Assembly (NCBI GenBank): GCA_030062745.1
Contig: CP099848.1
Coordinates: 13,057,568 to 13,121,567, forward strand
Length of the DNA stretch: 64,000 nt
Direction of reading: 5' to 3'
Origin: Capitulum mitella
Lineage: Eukaryota > Arthropoda > Thecostraca > Pollicipedomorpha > Pollicipedidae
The translations under genes were made by a program, and so were the position numbers. Under the pieces are notes generated by a model that saw nothing but the letters and a program-made list of their open reading frames with translations, had not been told where the DNA came from and did no database searches. Positions 25,330-36,442 of the stretch are shown here, piece after piece. Each line of letters opens with the position of its first letter. Position 1 is the stretch's first letter.

Positions 25330-26480
25330 ACATAACGGATAATACCTTACCAAGAAAGCTGGATATATCGGATGTAAGAAAATGGCAAAGGATGAAATTG
25401 ACCTTAATTGGTCGTATAACAGTTATTACATCCTTGTTTTTATCTAAACCATTTCACATTCTCTCAGCACTGCCTAAACCTGGACGGAAAACTTTGAAGA
25501 ACATGTAAGATATCTTTTGGGTTTTAATTTGGAACGAGGGAAAAGATAAAATAAAACGCTCGAAGATTATCCAGAGTTACTCCTTTGAAAGTTTTGTGAT
25601 GACTGAGCTTTCAAAGTTCGTGATGAGTCCTAAAGTAACTTGGTTAAAGCGCCTGTGGTCCAGCAGGTCAGTGTGGGCATGCATTTCAATCGACTGTCTC
25701 CCAACAGAGTGTAAAAGTCGTCCTTTTTAGCACAGAGAAGTGGGAATCATTAGATCAACGCATTCGCAACCAATTCTGGCGTGATGTGACAATGGCCTAG
25801 GCGGCATTTCTTAAATCGTATCAGCTATCTGTCGAAGAAGTATTATCCGAAAAAGAAGTATTACCCGAAAAAATATGGTTCTCCAGTCATACGAAGTTCA
25901 AAACATCGATTAGTAGGGGATTGGACAACGCAGGCGTGCGCTTCATAGCAGAGCTGTGTAACATTTCTGAAAGAAGGCTGTGCACGTTCCCAGAATTGTG
26001 TTCGCCACGTCGCTTCAATATGTCGTTCTTTACTATGAAAGACTCGTACACAACATACCCAAGGCCGCACGGCAAAACGTACCGGCGGACTATTCTCAGT
26101 TTCATTTTCCGATAATGCCGTTCCGACTGCAGCTGTTGCTGAATAATCCTAGCTAGGCAAACATGTCTATTCCATTTTGCTTAGACAAAATCTTGCGAGG
26201 CGCGACAAATCAAGCTCATCTTTAAAACTTAAATGGATCAGGGATTTTGATCGTTGTTGAAAAGGATCTATGTGCAGTGTTATGAGCGTAATTCACTCCG
26301 TCTACGTGGCGATTTTTCATTATAAAATTTTTAATCGCATATTGACCATAAAGCGGCTCTTGAAGCTAACTGACCGTCAGGCAGACGAGCTGTGCTCGTT
26401 TTGTTGCAATCATGAAGAAACACTTCCACTTATTTCGGGAATGTGATTTTGTACAATGTTTCGTCAACGACGTTTTTCTT
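25330..26480 (+). pseudogene. LINE C-terminal region remnant
   Basis: After the RT core the frame resumes with LPRKLDISDVRKWQRMKLT, LIGRITVITSLFLSKPFHIL and, in the next frame, WNEGKDKIKRSKIIQSY and TELSKFVMSPKVTWLKRL: the thumb/C-terminal blocks of Tx1/L1 ORF2. Near 26380-26470 a cysteine motif (ELCSFCCNHEETLPL) continues in another frame as HFHLFRECDFVQCF, the family's terminal CX2-3C...HLF-EC zinc-like motif split by a frameshift. Confidence 0.7.
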
Positions 26481-26599
26481 TGATTGAAGCGTATGTGCCC
26501 TGAGTGGGGAAATGATCGAATGAGTCCTCACGAGTGGTTCTTTCCTGTGTAATAAAGCGATCTCAACACGCTTGTCACAGCGGCCGCTAAACATTATTT

Positions 26600-27076
26600 G
26601 TTTTAGTCCGTTGCTGTGACGCGGGCAACAACTCGCTCGATATACTCGCAGCAGTCCCCTGGTCTCAGTCGGCAGGAGACCGGCCCACCGTTCGCTTGCA
26701 CGTTAGCCAGAAGTCGTCCCCAGTGGTCGGCAGGCAGCAAAAGCCTTGCAACCAGTCCAGCTGAGGCACAGATCGCCTTTGTCGCGTCCTCAGGCACGGG
26801 TCTCCGCGTTATCGGTGCCAGGTACAAGTCTTCGCTGTCACATCACCAGGCCATTTTGCAGCCTGCAGAGCGCCCAACTCTGTCTGCTTGGATTATCCCC
26901 ATGTCTGCTATATCGCGCATCGTGGTTAACCTGCTCGGCGTCATCACGTTGCGGCCCGCGCGCTTCATATGCCCGCACTACCTGCTGCAGTCCCCGCCTT
27001 TGGGTCCACGTCTTCAGGCTGCCTTTTCCCCGCAGACGCTGACCTGCTTTGGCGTCTGCGCTGCGACAGCCGCGGG
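26600..27076 (+). promoter_or_regulatory. CpG-rich upstream region of the multidomain gene
   Basis: CpG- and GC-rich DNA from the end of the LINE to the proposed start codon at 27077. No TATA box or initiator could be assigned. A pyrimidine-rich tract followed by CAG at 27032-27034 could be a splice acceptor, so the start codon might lie in a second, not a first, exon. The regulatory role is inferred from position and composition only. Confidence 0.25.
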
Positions 27077-27248
27077 ATGTGGCGCCATCTCGCCACGTGG
27101 CTGCTGCTGCCGTGCGCTGCCCTGTCGGATAGACAGGGGAGCGAGCCTGCGGTCGTCTTCCAGTTCCTCGAGGCGTTCGCGGCGACTGCCGGCCGACAGA
27201 TGCTCGACACGGCAGTCATGGGCACGTTCCCGGCGATCCACGGAGAAT
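27077..27248 (+). CDS. Multidomain PAN/EB/CTLD gene, exon 1: signal peptide and PAN N-half
   Basis: First coding exon of a secreted protein. The chosen ATG begins a typical signal peptide: MWRH, then hydrophobic LATWLLLPCAAL, with likely cleavage around CAALS/DRQ. The frame is open further upstream to an ATG at 26969, but that would bury the signal peptide. After cleavage the chain FQFLEAFAATAGRQMLD is the N-terminal half of a PAN/apple module, ending in HGE. The exon stops at donor GAAT|GTAAGA in phase 1; its last T joins GC of exon 2 to make the first PAN cysteine. Length 172 bp. PAN modules bind proteins or sugars in extracellular proteins; the ligand here is unknown. It lies about 500 bp after a dead LINE. 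Confidence 0.7.
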
Positions 27249-27638
27249 GTAAGACATTCACCTGGCCCGGTGGTCCAATGATAGTCGTGTTACCTGATGT
27301 GGCGTCGGGGATGGATCCACGGGTCGAACATGAGTGCATTAGACCAATGCATGACTCTACGCTTGTGAAACACGATTCAGTTCACTTTCAGTGTCGTTTT
27401 CCAACATCCATTCTCTGATATATTGCTGGGACTTTACTAAGAATCATAAGTTAAGTTTTACATTGGTGCGCTCAAGAAATACGTTCCTTGTTCCGGAAGC
27501 GTTGCTTGTTACGGTTTAAGTAATCATTGTCTAGGAAATTCATGAAATATTCAAAAAACAGAAAATGCGGTTAATATAACGTTATTGCCCAGAGGTACCG
27601 TATGGAGACCATATGTGTGCCCCTGATATTCCCCATAC

Positions 27639-28757
27639 CCCGCGACCGACCGTGGGTCGGCTGCGATCACGTCCGACTGGAGGGCGGTTCACCGTTCCCC
27701 TCTAACTCACGAACGGTTGGCCGCACGATAAAAATAACAACACCGTTGGAAAGCTTGTAAAGAGTAGAGCTCAAAATTGGTCTCATTTCTAGTTTTAGAT
27801 AATATGTAAGCAATTTCGTCCTGTATATGTTTGCTCATAGCCGACTGCATGAGACCGAGAAACGGTCTGAATCTCAAGGACTGTGACTAATAACGCATAG
27901 GTAAATGCACCAACGCACAAGTAAAGGTCCGCAGATGCCGATACACGTCTAATTACTCAGATCTGTTCAATGTATACGTCGAAAGGTTGAGTTAAAGACA
28001 CGGCAATGTTCAAGCCTGTTGTCGGCGGGCGCCGCAGCCGTGCGCAGGAGGAAATTAACGGGAACTAATTTTAGCGTTCCTTTATTTTGCGATATTAGCC
28101 TGTCCATGTAAATTTTGTTGATTTTAGTGGTTCTTGTGATGGTTCTCATGCTTATAGTTGGGGAACATTTATTAGTTACCATTGCAAACAATTGGCGGAG
28201 CTTTATTCGCGAGCGCCTGTTTATTACAAAAATGTGCGAATTTTTTTAAAAACTTTTTGAGGGTCTTGATATTACTTACGTCTGTGTAAGCCAGTTCAAC
28301 CATTTTCTACCCATTCTGAGTAATTCATCGCTGATTTTGACGGTGGTGCATTTTGGCTCACAACAGTTATTCGTGGCCTGACCTTAGGTCATTGGCTGGA
28401 AGTCATTGATACTTTGCCCATTGACGGTAACTAGATGTCTGCATCACTCTACATTAAAAATATACTGAAAAATTCCGCCAATTTTCGAAAAAAACGGTGA
28501 CATGTCATAAAAATGGGCTTGACCTTAGGGTAATGACCCAGAAAATTCCGAAAAATCTGAGATAGCAGATTTGTTGCATCTATCAAGATACTCACCTAAA
28601 AGTATTATTGTGATATCTTGTTTTGCGAAAACGTTACAGGGCGCTAAACTTTCTGGGCATAGGTCCGTCTGACCTGACCTAGGTCAGACACCTGACTTGA
28701 CCTGATGTCAAGTCAGGTGTAAAAATGATTTGAAAGAAAATGCACGCCGAGTCACAG
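27639..28757 (+). mobile_element. Family B element, right end missing
   Basis: Begins CCCGCGACCGACCG and is collinear with the copy at 17983-19208 until just after the 'tgtaaaaatg' block, where similarity stops near 28757. The left TTAA is changed to ATAC. TGACCTAGGTCA occurs at 28675-28686. It keeps an uninterrupted 'gagTTAAagacac' site near 27990. It lies in intron 1 (27249-29420, 2172 bp). Confidence 0.75.
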
Positions 28758-29420
28758 TAACACTTTTCGTACGTTTTTATCGTATCTGTCCGTAAGCCCC
28801 ACAGGAAGGAAGGAAACAAGCATTGTCACGATGTGGGACGCCTGGCCACACCTCAGATGTCGGTTATAACATCTGCCGCTGTGCCAACATAACTCATACT
28901 CTCCAGCCTCAGGCGTATAAAACCACAACATGATCACCGATTTGAACGCTTCGAAATGTTATTCCTGTGATAGCCCTTTGTAGGATATTTTTTTATTTTT
29001 TTGCGTTCGTAATATATGAATTCAGTATTTGGTATGAGAGCCATTCAGACGGTAGGGAATCGTATGTATATAAATCACGCATCATGCATTTTCCCACCTT
29101 TTATGCTCCCTGAATGCGTCACTAATACACGTGTAAACATACATTAGCTCTTAATATTTAATTTCGACCATTGGATATCATGTCTATCAACTTTTCAGAA
29201 CGTTGTATTGATATCACTTTTTATTAGGGGGAGTACAAAATGCTATAAAACCATGTGATATGGGTTTTGACACCACCACCAGCCCTTTGTCGGATTCTGA
29301 AACACTAAGAACTGTACTCAAGTCCGCTCGAAAGTCCGGAATAAGCCTAAAGAGGTCAATGCAACATTTGGCCGCCGACTTGGATGAAAAACGCTGTAGT
29401 ACCTCAGTCGCCGGTTGCAG

Positions 29421-29588
29421 GCAGCTGTCGGCTCAGATGCATGGCCGACCCGGCCTGTTTCGGTTACACCCACCACGAGGACCTGAGGCAGTGCCAACGA
29501 ATCGGTCAGATCCCGTCCTGGAACACCACGACCTCCAGCACGGACAGCGGCTTGGCCGGCTGGAATATTTTCAGGCGTCGCGGCTTCA
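29421..29588 (+). CDS. Multidomain gene, exon 2: PAN/apple C-half
   Basis: A 168-bp symmetric phase 1-1 exon. The acceptor is ggttgcag|GC and the donor TTCA|GTAAGT. Joined to exon 1 it reads C-SCRLRCMADPACFGYTHH then EDLRQCQRIG: the cysteine ladder (C...C..DPAC.GY......C) of PAN/apple domains, with two further conserved cysteines. The tail (IPSWNTTTSSTDSGLAGW) is Ser/Thr-rich with one N-glycosylation sequon (NTT), as in an extracellular linker. The next junction A|GC makes Ser. The family assignment rests on the visible cysteine spacing. Confidence 0.75.
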
Positions 29589-30199
29589 GTAAGTACCGAT
29601 CTCTGGCTCGGCTCCGGAGACAGTCGTCTGGCGTTTTTTGTCCTGACGAACGCGGTTCAGAACGACTGTCTTCCCGCCTTTACGGGTGCGCTCATGAGAT
29701 ACTACTTTTGTCAGTGCACCATGCGCCTTAGTAACAGCACTGAACTAGGATGGTGGATTCGAGTAAATGTCGTTGAACTCGTGGATGGTGTCCGCGTCGC
29801 CTCCTCAAACACTGATTAAGTATTGCAAAAACGATTACTATTACATTATATACGAAGCTTTGTTGCTATTGACGAAGTTTTGAGGTGTTTTTAGATGCTA
29901 AAATAATGACGGGTAGTCGATATTTGGGTCATCAACGGAGGTCAAGACAACTTTGGTTTGTACCCGTCCGGTGGCAATAAAGTCCCAGATTGCAACAAAC
30001 GTACGAGTGGAGTACGAGTGGTGGTACCAAAACTGACTTCCAGCTGTGACACCACGAGCAGCGACATAACCGCGCCCCTGACACGGCACTGCTAGATGAT
30101 AAATATCTGATGCAGCAGGCGACCGGTCTTTCCGGCCTGCGGGTCCCAGTAGGAGGATGTTTTGGTGTCGGATTGTACCGGCATTCTCTATCGCTCCAG

Positions 30200-30325
30200 G
30201 CACGTTTGGTGAACCTTGCGAGACGTCGGCGGACTGCCGCCTCTTGGCCCAGAACTCCACCTGCGCGGGCGGGCTCTGCGACTGTGACACCGGACTTCAG
30301 ATGACGTCAGATGGACTTTGTGCTC
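30200..30325 (+). CDS. Multidomain gene, exon 3: EB-like cysteine module
   Basis: A 126-bp phase 1-1 exon with acceptor ttctctatcgctccag|GC and donor GCTC|GTGAGG. It encodes one whole small cysteine-rich module: FGEPCETSADCRLL, AQNSTCAGGLCDCDTGL, then TSDGLCA. The pattern (G.PC.....C......C..G.C.C..G......C) is that of EB modules, common in secreted proteins of ecdysozoans; EGF-like or TIL-like is the alternative. There is one N-glycosylation sequon (NST). One exon per module with symmetric phase is typical of shuffled extracellular domains. If the donor were not used, the frame would stop at 30361. Confidence 0.72.
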
Positions 30326-31628
30326 GTGAGGACCGGCAAACTGGCTGGACAGCAGTTTTATAGAAACGCACGGCACGGCTTTCGAGCGCCTGGAAAAACA
30401 TTCGGTGCATCCCATTTTTTCGTGAAGAAAGGTCATGCATTTAAAAGGCTGTCATAAGGAATGTTCCATCGTGATCAACATTTTATGGACTCGGTTGGTC
30501 CGAAATGCTGCTGATCATGTTTCATCTCTTACTGGAAAACAGAAAACATAGAATCATAAAAAGGAAATAACAATGAGAAGCATTGTTACATTGGGCCACA
30601 CCCGGTGTCCTCCCGCGTCTTGTGTGCAGCGGCCGCGGTGACTGAACCCTTACGTGTCATATGCCGCCGGGCAGTCGGCGGCAGGTGACGTCAGAAACGG
30701 CAGGCCAATCAGCAGCAAGCAAAACGTCAAGCGACTGGGTTAGTTGCGCAGTGCCAGGAGCGGTCCCGTGCCCGTTCGAAGGCTCGAGAAGCTGTATTTT
30801 TATAGGGGTGCGGCGGCTGGGCCGGTGATGATGTCAGGCATAGTTGCGCGCTGTTTGATAATGAAGGGTGATATGGCAGTCTGGATTCCCGGTGGTGTGA
30901 GGTGAGTAGACGGCGGCATGCACGTATCGCAGGAGACTGGACTCAGGGGGTCAGACTAGTGTTGTTTGCGTGGCGAGCAGACTGTGGAGCGCATTGTTAG
31001 GGGTAGTGACGTCAAAGTGGACGGACATCCGCATTATGTAGGCGGATATCCGTCTATAGGCATTGTACTTAAACACGCTTTGCCGTCTGAAGAACTCTGC
31101 AATAAAGACTAAAGAACCGGGATAAAACAGCAGCTCCTACACAGATCTGACATAATCAAGACAAGACGCATTACTTGTAATGCTCGTTGGCCTGCGTCCG
31201 CGCACAATGTCATGCAGCAGCTGAATATAGGACACGTGTGAACAGCAGAAGAGGGGAATTCGCGCAAAGATGGTTTAAAATCCCGTCAAGAGGAAGAGTG
31301 TGACACATAATTTAATCTCAGCAAAATAAACAAAAGAAAATTTCTAGTGTTGCAGCTTTCGCCTTGATTATCCCAGCTAAGCAAACGTCCAACATGAAAT
31401 TTGCATACATATTTCGTTGAAGTATGGAGATTTTATAAATCCCAGTTCAAAATGGCATGCAGTGTTGCATTGCAGGATGATGTCACTAAAAGGAAAGATT
31501 GGTTCACCTTCATGACACCAAAGACCGTTAAAGCCATCGCTTACGCTAAAATTTGCCTTCTATATGCAGCCTCGATGATTGTACGATGGTTGACAGGGAC
31601 ATAGCACGAGCTTTACGTCGTTTTTCAG
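30326..31628. other. Intron 3 of the multidomain gene
   Basis: 1303 bp between exons 3 and 4. It holds the CpG-rich promoter-like or LTR-like block described separately (30610-31150). No other exon is apparent. Confidence 0.5.
30610..31150 (+). other. CpG-rich block with promoter-like parts and AATAAA (possible solo LTR)
   Basis: In order: TGACGTCA (about 30686), gccaatcagc (CCAAT-type, about 30702), a TATA-like ttttTATAgg (about 30796), a second TGACGTCA (about 31008) and AATAAA (about 31101). This order, with TGTG at about 30620 and CTACACA at about 31137, resembles a long terminal repeat, but I find no flanking target duplication. An alternative internal promoter inside intron 3 is the other reading. 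Confidence 0.25.
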
Positions 31629-31738
31629 GTACTGGCTGGATGTCGGTGCCCGTGGGAAAAGGCAGACTGGGAACCAGTCATCAGCTGGCTGGTCCAGCCC
31701 CGGCTAACAGCTCCAGCCAATGCGAGACACGGTGCAAG
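31629..31738 (+). CDS. Multidomain gene, exon 4: linker and CTLD N-terminal cysteines
   Basis: A 110-bp exon, phase 1 in and phase 0 out. Acceptor acgtcgtttttcag|GT, donor GCAAG|GTAAAG. C|GT from exon 3 makes Arg, and the chain continues TGWMSVPVGKGRLGTSHQ, a Pro/Ala/Ser linker with an NSS sequon, then SSQCETRCK. The two cysteines followed in exon 5 by a CTLD beginning suggest the extra N-terminal disulfide of long-form C-type-lectin folds. No family match exists for the linker itself. The following intron (31739-46201, 14.5 kb) is the gene's largest and contains most of the repeats. Confidence 0.55.
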
Positions 31739-32277
31739 GTAAAGGGGTGGACTGCAATACTCCTCACAAGACACAGCGTAGCGTCGTTTGCCAGGATGTG
31801 TGTCTACTTACAATTTTTTAATCACGACGTTTTCGGGTCTTGAAAGATTTCCCATCTTCGAGAATGTTCATGGAGTCTGAAAGTATGGATAATTTGGATA
31901 ATTCAGAGGTCCCTAACGTAAGCCTTTCTTTTTTTCAGTAATTTTTCGTTTTTTCGTTCAGACGTTTTCAGTAATCTTGCAAATTCATCGGAAGTGTCTG
32001 TTGGATCACGGCAGGTAAAATGAGTTTCGCTCGTGCTAAATGTGTTGAGCCGTGTTTCAGCCTCGTCTGACGGCGTTTCCAGGTGATCTGGGTTAACAGG
32101 GTGCGCGCCTAAGAGCCGGACTTTCTTCACTCGTGTTCCTACGCTTTCATGTTTACAGCCTGTTAAATTTACCCGCTAATGCTTCCCGTGATTGCACAGT
32201 GCTTCCATTGATTGCACAGTGCCATTAATGCTGACAACAGAAGGAAGTCTGGTCTTTTGCAAGTGTGCCTGTCCTTT

Positions 32278-33420
32278 TAGCCGCCATTGCCTGGGAAAGG
32301 GGAGGGATGTTTAACGCGTGTGCCCTGCCTGGCGCACTTCTTAAACATCCCCCACACGAATGAACGCAGGCTTGAAACTTGCAGTAACTTTTCTCATATC
32401 AGTTGTGCACGATCGGCCAAAAATTTTGGAATGCCATTGTACATCACGTCCAAAGGAAGACATAAAGACAGGAATGTTTTGTGATTCAGCGTCCAAATTG
32501 ATTTTGCCTCTTCATTGTCGATGTTTTTACAATACATGATGACTGTGGTTTGCCTTGCATACCAGCATGACCTGAAAGTTACATATGGAGAACCTTTGAC
32601 CTCATGCTTTGTCATCCCAGGTTTAACACGGATTTTCCACTTCTTGGGTAGGGCAAAAATCCATTTTAAAAAAGAAATCAACTGATTTCCCACACGGCCA
32701 GCTAACCAAACGTTTTGTCATAGGCCTCATTGCATATACACCTTAAAGAGCAGGTTCTTGTAGCAGTTTTCTCCTTTTGGTCGATGGAGGTTTTATGTAA
32801 ATTTCATCTTAGTAAACTGGTGGCGTCCATTTGGCTTTCCGGATATCCGGCGTGAAAATACTGGTCATCGCAGCGCTGTGCGCCATGTTGTGAAGATGCG
32901 CGTCGTGAACCCGACTGACTTGCACGATCGTCCGTGGGGGCGGGCGAAGGTTACCGGCGTGCTCGCGATACTCCGAGTTTGAAACTCCCGCTGTGTTAGA
33001 ATACTGCATGCCCATGGTAAATGACGCCGTTTCAATGCGTTATTTGTACGCATAGTTCTTTGAGAATGCCTTTTTGCAATCTCCGTGACAAACGGGCTCG
33101 GATACATTTATTGAATGGTTCGCTGGCAGAAACTTCAAATCTGACCTGGTTTGTGACCGTGAGCTTTGATGAACTTTGTTAAACTGTGTCTCAGAATATA
33201 TGCGGTCAAGCTGTCTAAAAAATGACGACTATTCTCTGTTTGCTCCTCGTTCTGACTTAACAACTATGGAGAAAAGAGTCATTTTTAGGGGTCTGACCTG
33301 ACCTGTGACGTCACCACTGACCCAAAAAGTAAAATACTGTGTCTATCACAGGACTGCTCGGCTCGGTGCCATCGATATCCGTTCCAGTCAGCCAAATCGG
33401 ATGATTGGTGCAAGAGACAG
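32278..33420 (+). mobile_element. Family C TTAA element, degraded copy
   Basis: Diverged but collinear in several blocks with the complete C copy at 57585-58739: the start GCCATTGCCTGG, the block gaatgaacgcaggcttgaaac, the block cagcatgacctgaaagtt and the later block gtgacgtcaccactgaccc. Terminal TTAA sites are not clear (TTAG at the left). The central part does not align by eye, so an insertion or replacement there is likely. Confidence 0.5.
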
Positions 33421-35640
33421 TCCGCGGACGTTGAACACACAACAGCCGTTTTCACGATGGCTGTGTTCGGAAAGTACCGTCCGTAAATTCCTTAAGAACC
33501 TGATTTTAATAGGAAAGTGGAGGTTGTCATATACGTGTTTCAAACGAGAAATGTAACTGGAAAATGTGCAGAATGTGTAAAAATGGTCAAAAGAGAGGAC
33601 TTTTACGCATAAATGAACATAAATGCTATTTCAAATCGAGACATTTACGTGGCTTACTCACAAAGCAACTTATTGCCAGATTTAGAATGGACTGCTGATC
33701 TTCAGATCTGGCATCACAAAACAAGACGAAGACTGTGAATGGTGATCTGTACCAGGGTGATACGTTATTTACCTTCGTGTGTGTACACTATACAGACATA
33801 AACGATAGACGCGCAGGCCACCAGCACCACCGGGAGTCAGTTATCTCGGCTATATATCTGGCCGTAAAAAAAAAACTTTGAAAGCAGCAAGGCACTCTCA
33901 AAACAACTGCAAGTGGCAACTCAAGCATCGCGAGACAGGCGGCGCATGTCAGACGCGACGGACGCTAGCGATCAGTTGTTAACGCAACAACCAATCAGAT
34001 GCGTCCGCCGGTGGTTGTCCGCGATGTTCAAACGGTCCTGACCCTCTGGAAATTCTAGTCGGAGAATGCCACCGGCTTTGAATGGGACCAAACGCTAACG
34101 TAACTGCAGACTTCGAATCTGGTATATGGGCATGCTCGCAAACAGAATGTGTTCACTGTATATGTTGTTGAATATTTTCGTTTTTTCGATAACTTCAATT
34201 GAATTAGTCCCGACTCTTCATGTGTTCCTTTTTAGGTACCTCAGGAATTGACGGGCGGTACTTTCAAACATAGCTATCGTGAAAACGTCTAATGGAAGGT
34301 GGTGAATACCTCAGTCAATGCAGGGTTAATCCGCTATTGACTGTCGCATGAGACGTAACTTAACTGACGGCGTATCATGGGTTACATATTTTCCCATGGT
34401 ATATTTTGCACTAGTAAACGAATTTTGATTATTGAGATGACAAATGATGACTGTATCGTGCAACACGAACAGTAGCTTGAGCCATTAATTATAATCAGAA
34501 GTTGTTTTAGTGTACGATAGGATGTCTTATAGGATCAGGTGAAAACCCGGAACCACTGACATGGCCTCATCTGAAGTCGTCTGTAAGGTGAATCAGTGAC
34601 CTAAAAGGGTCAAACCGGATAAACCGTGAAACCGTGCAGCTGTAGAGCCAAGTTACTAGCTCCCTTTGTTTTGTCGTTATAGCACGTCAGGTGTAAGAAT
34701 GGTTGGAGGAAAGAGTCATACCGACCCCCTATTCTGTCCAAGGTGGCAAAATTGTGAATGATGGCGAAGGTTAATCGACAACTGTGTGTTATATGACCTC
34801 GGAAAATGCCACTCTGCCTCCTAATGGTTCTTTGAAACGTTTCGTAGCACCAGCTAAAACTATATTTGACAAATATTGATAAATATTGATATTGATTTCA
34901 CCTGTGCTGAGCTACTGTGAGGTCATGATCGTTGTATTTTGCCTTTAATGACATGGGCGGTATTTATGTGAGTCCTTGGTTCTAGGTGACAATTTCTGCA
35001 ACAACATAGGTACGCGAAATTGTTTAAAAAATGAACTGAGCACATCATGTCATTGCCTTTGTATCACTGTTTGAGATGTCTTGGAAATTCATCAGGGCGA
35101 AACATTTGGCCTTACCAGCCAATGGTGGAGTTTCATGCCTATATTATTCATTCGGCCCCGGCGTGAACTGCGTTGACGTTACTCACCAGATTTGAATATA
35201 GTCACACAAAAATATCATGTTATATCACGCCACTTACCGCTCTGCTTCCCTCGTACAACCATACCTTACGGTTGGTAAACCGTCGAAATCATGACCTTTC
35301 ACCAAGCTTATGCATAACATCTTCGTCCAGCAACATTAATTCGAAAAAATCCTGGTGTTTGCTTTCATAACCAATGGGCTCCAGGCATCTTTACATTTTG
35401 TAAGACGTCGTGGTTTAGGAGAAAGTGACGGCGTAATGTACTCATTTTTGGGCTTTTACTACAATATTACACGACGAAAAATGCACGCGAATGCATTGAT
35501 CTCTGAACCGGGACGGGAAGTTCCTGCGGTACCCGAGGAGTGTCTGGATGACGCCATCTCCGGCGAATAACACTGAGCAGAGTTCCCAGACGCCTCCGTC
35601 ACCTCGTTAGACGCGTGGGATGCTGTGTGGTCATCCGTAA
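33421..35640. other. Intronic stretch, no feature supported
   Basis: Part of intron 4 of the multidomain gene. Only short unrecognised frames; a poly-A tract near 33866. No domain or clear repeat. Confidence 0.4.
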
Positions 35641-35645
35641 TTGGA

Positions 35646-35735
35646 TGGGTGGATTTTTCGAACTTTCGTCCTCGCTTGGTGTGGTTATATTTATACAACG
35701 TTTCGACCAGGCAGTTCTCCGGCTGTCGTCAGGTG
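35646..35735 (-). repeat. Penelope-like element terminal motif, minus orientation
   Basis: On the minus strand: CCTGACGACAGCCGGAGAAC, then GGTCGAAACGTTGTATAAAT, then a gaggacgaaagttcgaaaaa block. The CCTGAnGA...GTCGAAACGTT pattern is common at the ends of Penelope-like retroelements, where hammerhead-ribozyme motifs have been described. Here the residue after CTGACGA does not pair as a canonical hammerhead stem II would, so ribozyme activity is doubtful. An inverted copy lies at 36443-36530. Confidence 0.55.
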
Positions 35736-36440
35736 TTGTCAGTTATAAATTGGGCCTGTGGGCCTGAGAAGGACCAGCTGGGTTTTGGTTTTGGCAGACA
35801 TACATGTATCGCAGCCTCGAAAGCCTTGCGGCACTGTTGGGCTTCAAACCAGGGTCTTTCTGATTCTGAGCTCACCACACTAACCACTGCGCTGTCGCGG
35901 AAGCTGTTGCGTTCGTGGTTGGAAGTGCGTCCGGTTGATCCCCTGGATTTTTTGGGAATTTTTCGCAGAATTGGGAGCCACCTAGGGCAGATGTCTAAAC
36001 CTGGCTTACTGATGGAGTTGTTAGCTGGTGATATGTGTGCCGCCTCCTTGATCTTTCTCACTTTCCATTGTGGCTCTATGTCGATGATGGTTGCTTCATC
36101 CCACGCTGGTGGGTGATCTCTTTCCGCCTATGCGTGCTCTGCCATGCCAGACTTCATTGTCTTACCCCGGATGGTATCCTTGCTGTGCTCTTCCAGTCTC
36201 ACTGACAGATTACGGTTTGTTTCCCCTTTGTAGGGTTTGCCACAACTGCACAGGATGTTGTATATGCAGTTCTTTGTGTGTTTCTTAGGTGCTGGTGGTC
36301 TGACTTTGGTGAGTGCTACACGGAGCGTAGAGATGCTTCTGAAGACCGTCCTGATGTTGTATCGTCCGCAGGTTCTTCGGATCTTCTGTGATGGTCCCCT
36401 GTTGTAGTCTAGTGATACCGTTGCTGTTGGCTTTTCCTTT
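35729..36440 (-). pseudogene. Penelope-like element GIY-YIG endonuclease remnant
   Basis: A minus-strand frame with one internal TAG (36128-36130) reads the C-terminal part of a Penelope-like retroelement: CIYNILCSCGKPYKGE, NRNLSVRLEEHSKD, GMAEHA, stop, then AERDHPPAWDEATIIDIEP, KIKEAAHISPANNSISKPGL. This matches the GIY-YIG endonuclease of that family (usual Y.IPC.CG..YIGETGR.L..R..EH, then EA..I). The YIG triplet is YKG here. The stop replaces a conserved Trp codon position by a single change. The reverse transcriptase part is absent: similarity ends near 36440, where an inverted terminal motif is joined. Confidence 0.7.
35835..35910 (-). repeat. tRNA-like (SINE head) sequence inside the Penelope-like remnant
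   Basis: The minus strand reads GCAGTGGTTAGTGTGGTGAG (A-box-like) and, about 35 nt later, GGTTTGAAGCC (B box GGTTCGANNCC with one change), the layout of a tRNA-derived RNA polymerase III promoter. It lies in the reading frame after the endonuclease remnant without breaking it. It may be a SINE tail-inserted into or captured by the element. No anticodon arm or mature tRNA fold was established, so it is not called a tRNA gene. Confidence 0.45.
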
Positions 36441-36442
36441 GG

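Larger units (their letters stand above)
22940..26560 (+). mobile_element. Decayed Tx1/L1-like LINE retrotransposon
   Basis: The pieces of a single long LINE ORF2 lie in the expected order: AP-type endonuclease (EEP) 22945-23655, linker about 23725-24230, reverse transcriptase 24084-25100, C-terminal region 25330-26480. They are broken by stops and frameshifts. Motifs such as GWRPVSRLNVDFKIW, LQGGIRQGDPASRLLF and the 'RWSRRKLTLLGRI'-like block (KWQRMKLTLIGRIT) are typical of the Tx1/L1 group. An AATAAA lies at 26551. Key residues are lost, so it cannot be active. The 5' limit is not defined. It ends about 500 bp before the start codon of the multidomain gene. Confidence 0.8.

Noticed and set aside
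26616-27281. 221-codon plus frame upstream of and overlapping exon 1
   Set aside because: It is in a different frame from the signal peptide/PAN exon, which has phase, splice and domain support; this one has none.
35835-35910. Functional tRNA gene
   Set aside because: The B box deviates from consensus and no cloverleaf with a paired acceptor stem could be drawn; it is treated as a SINE-like head.
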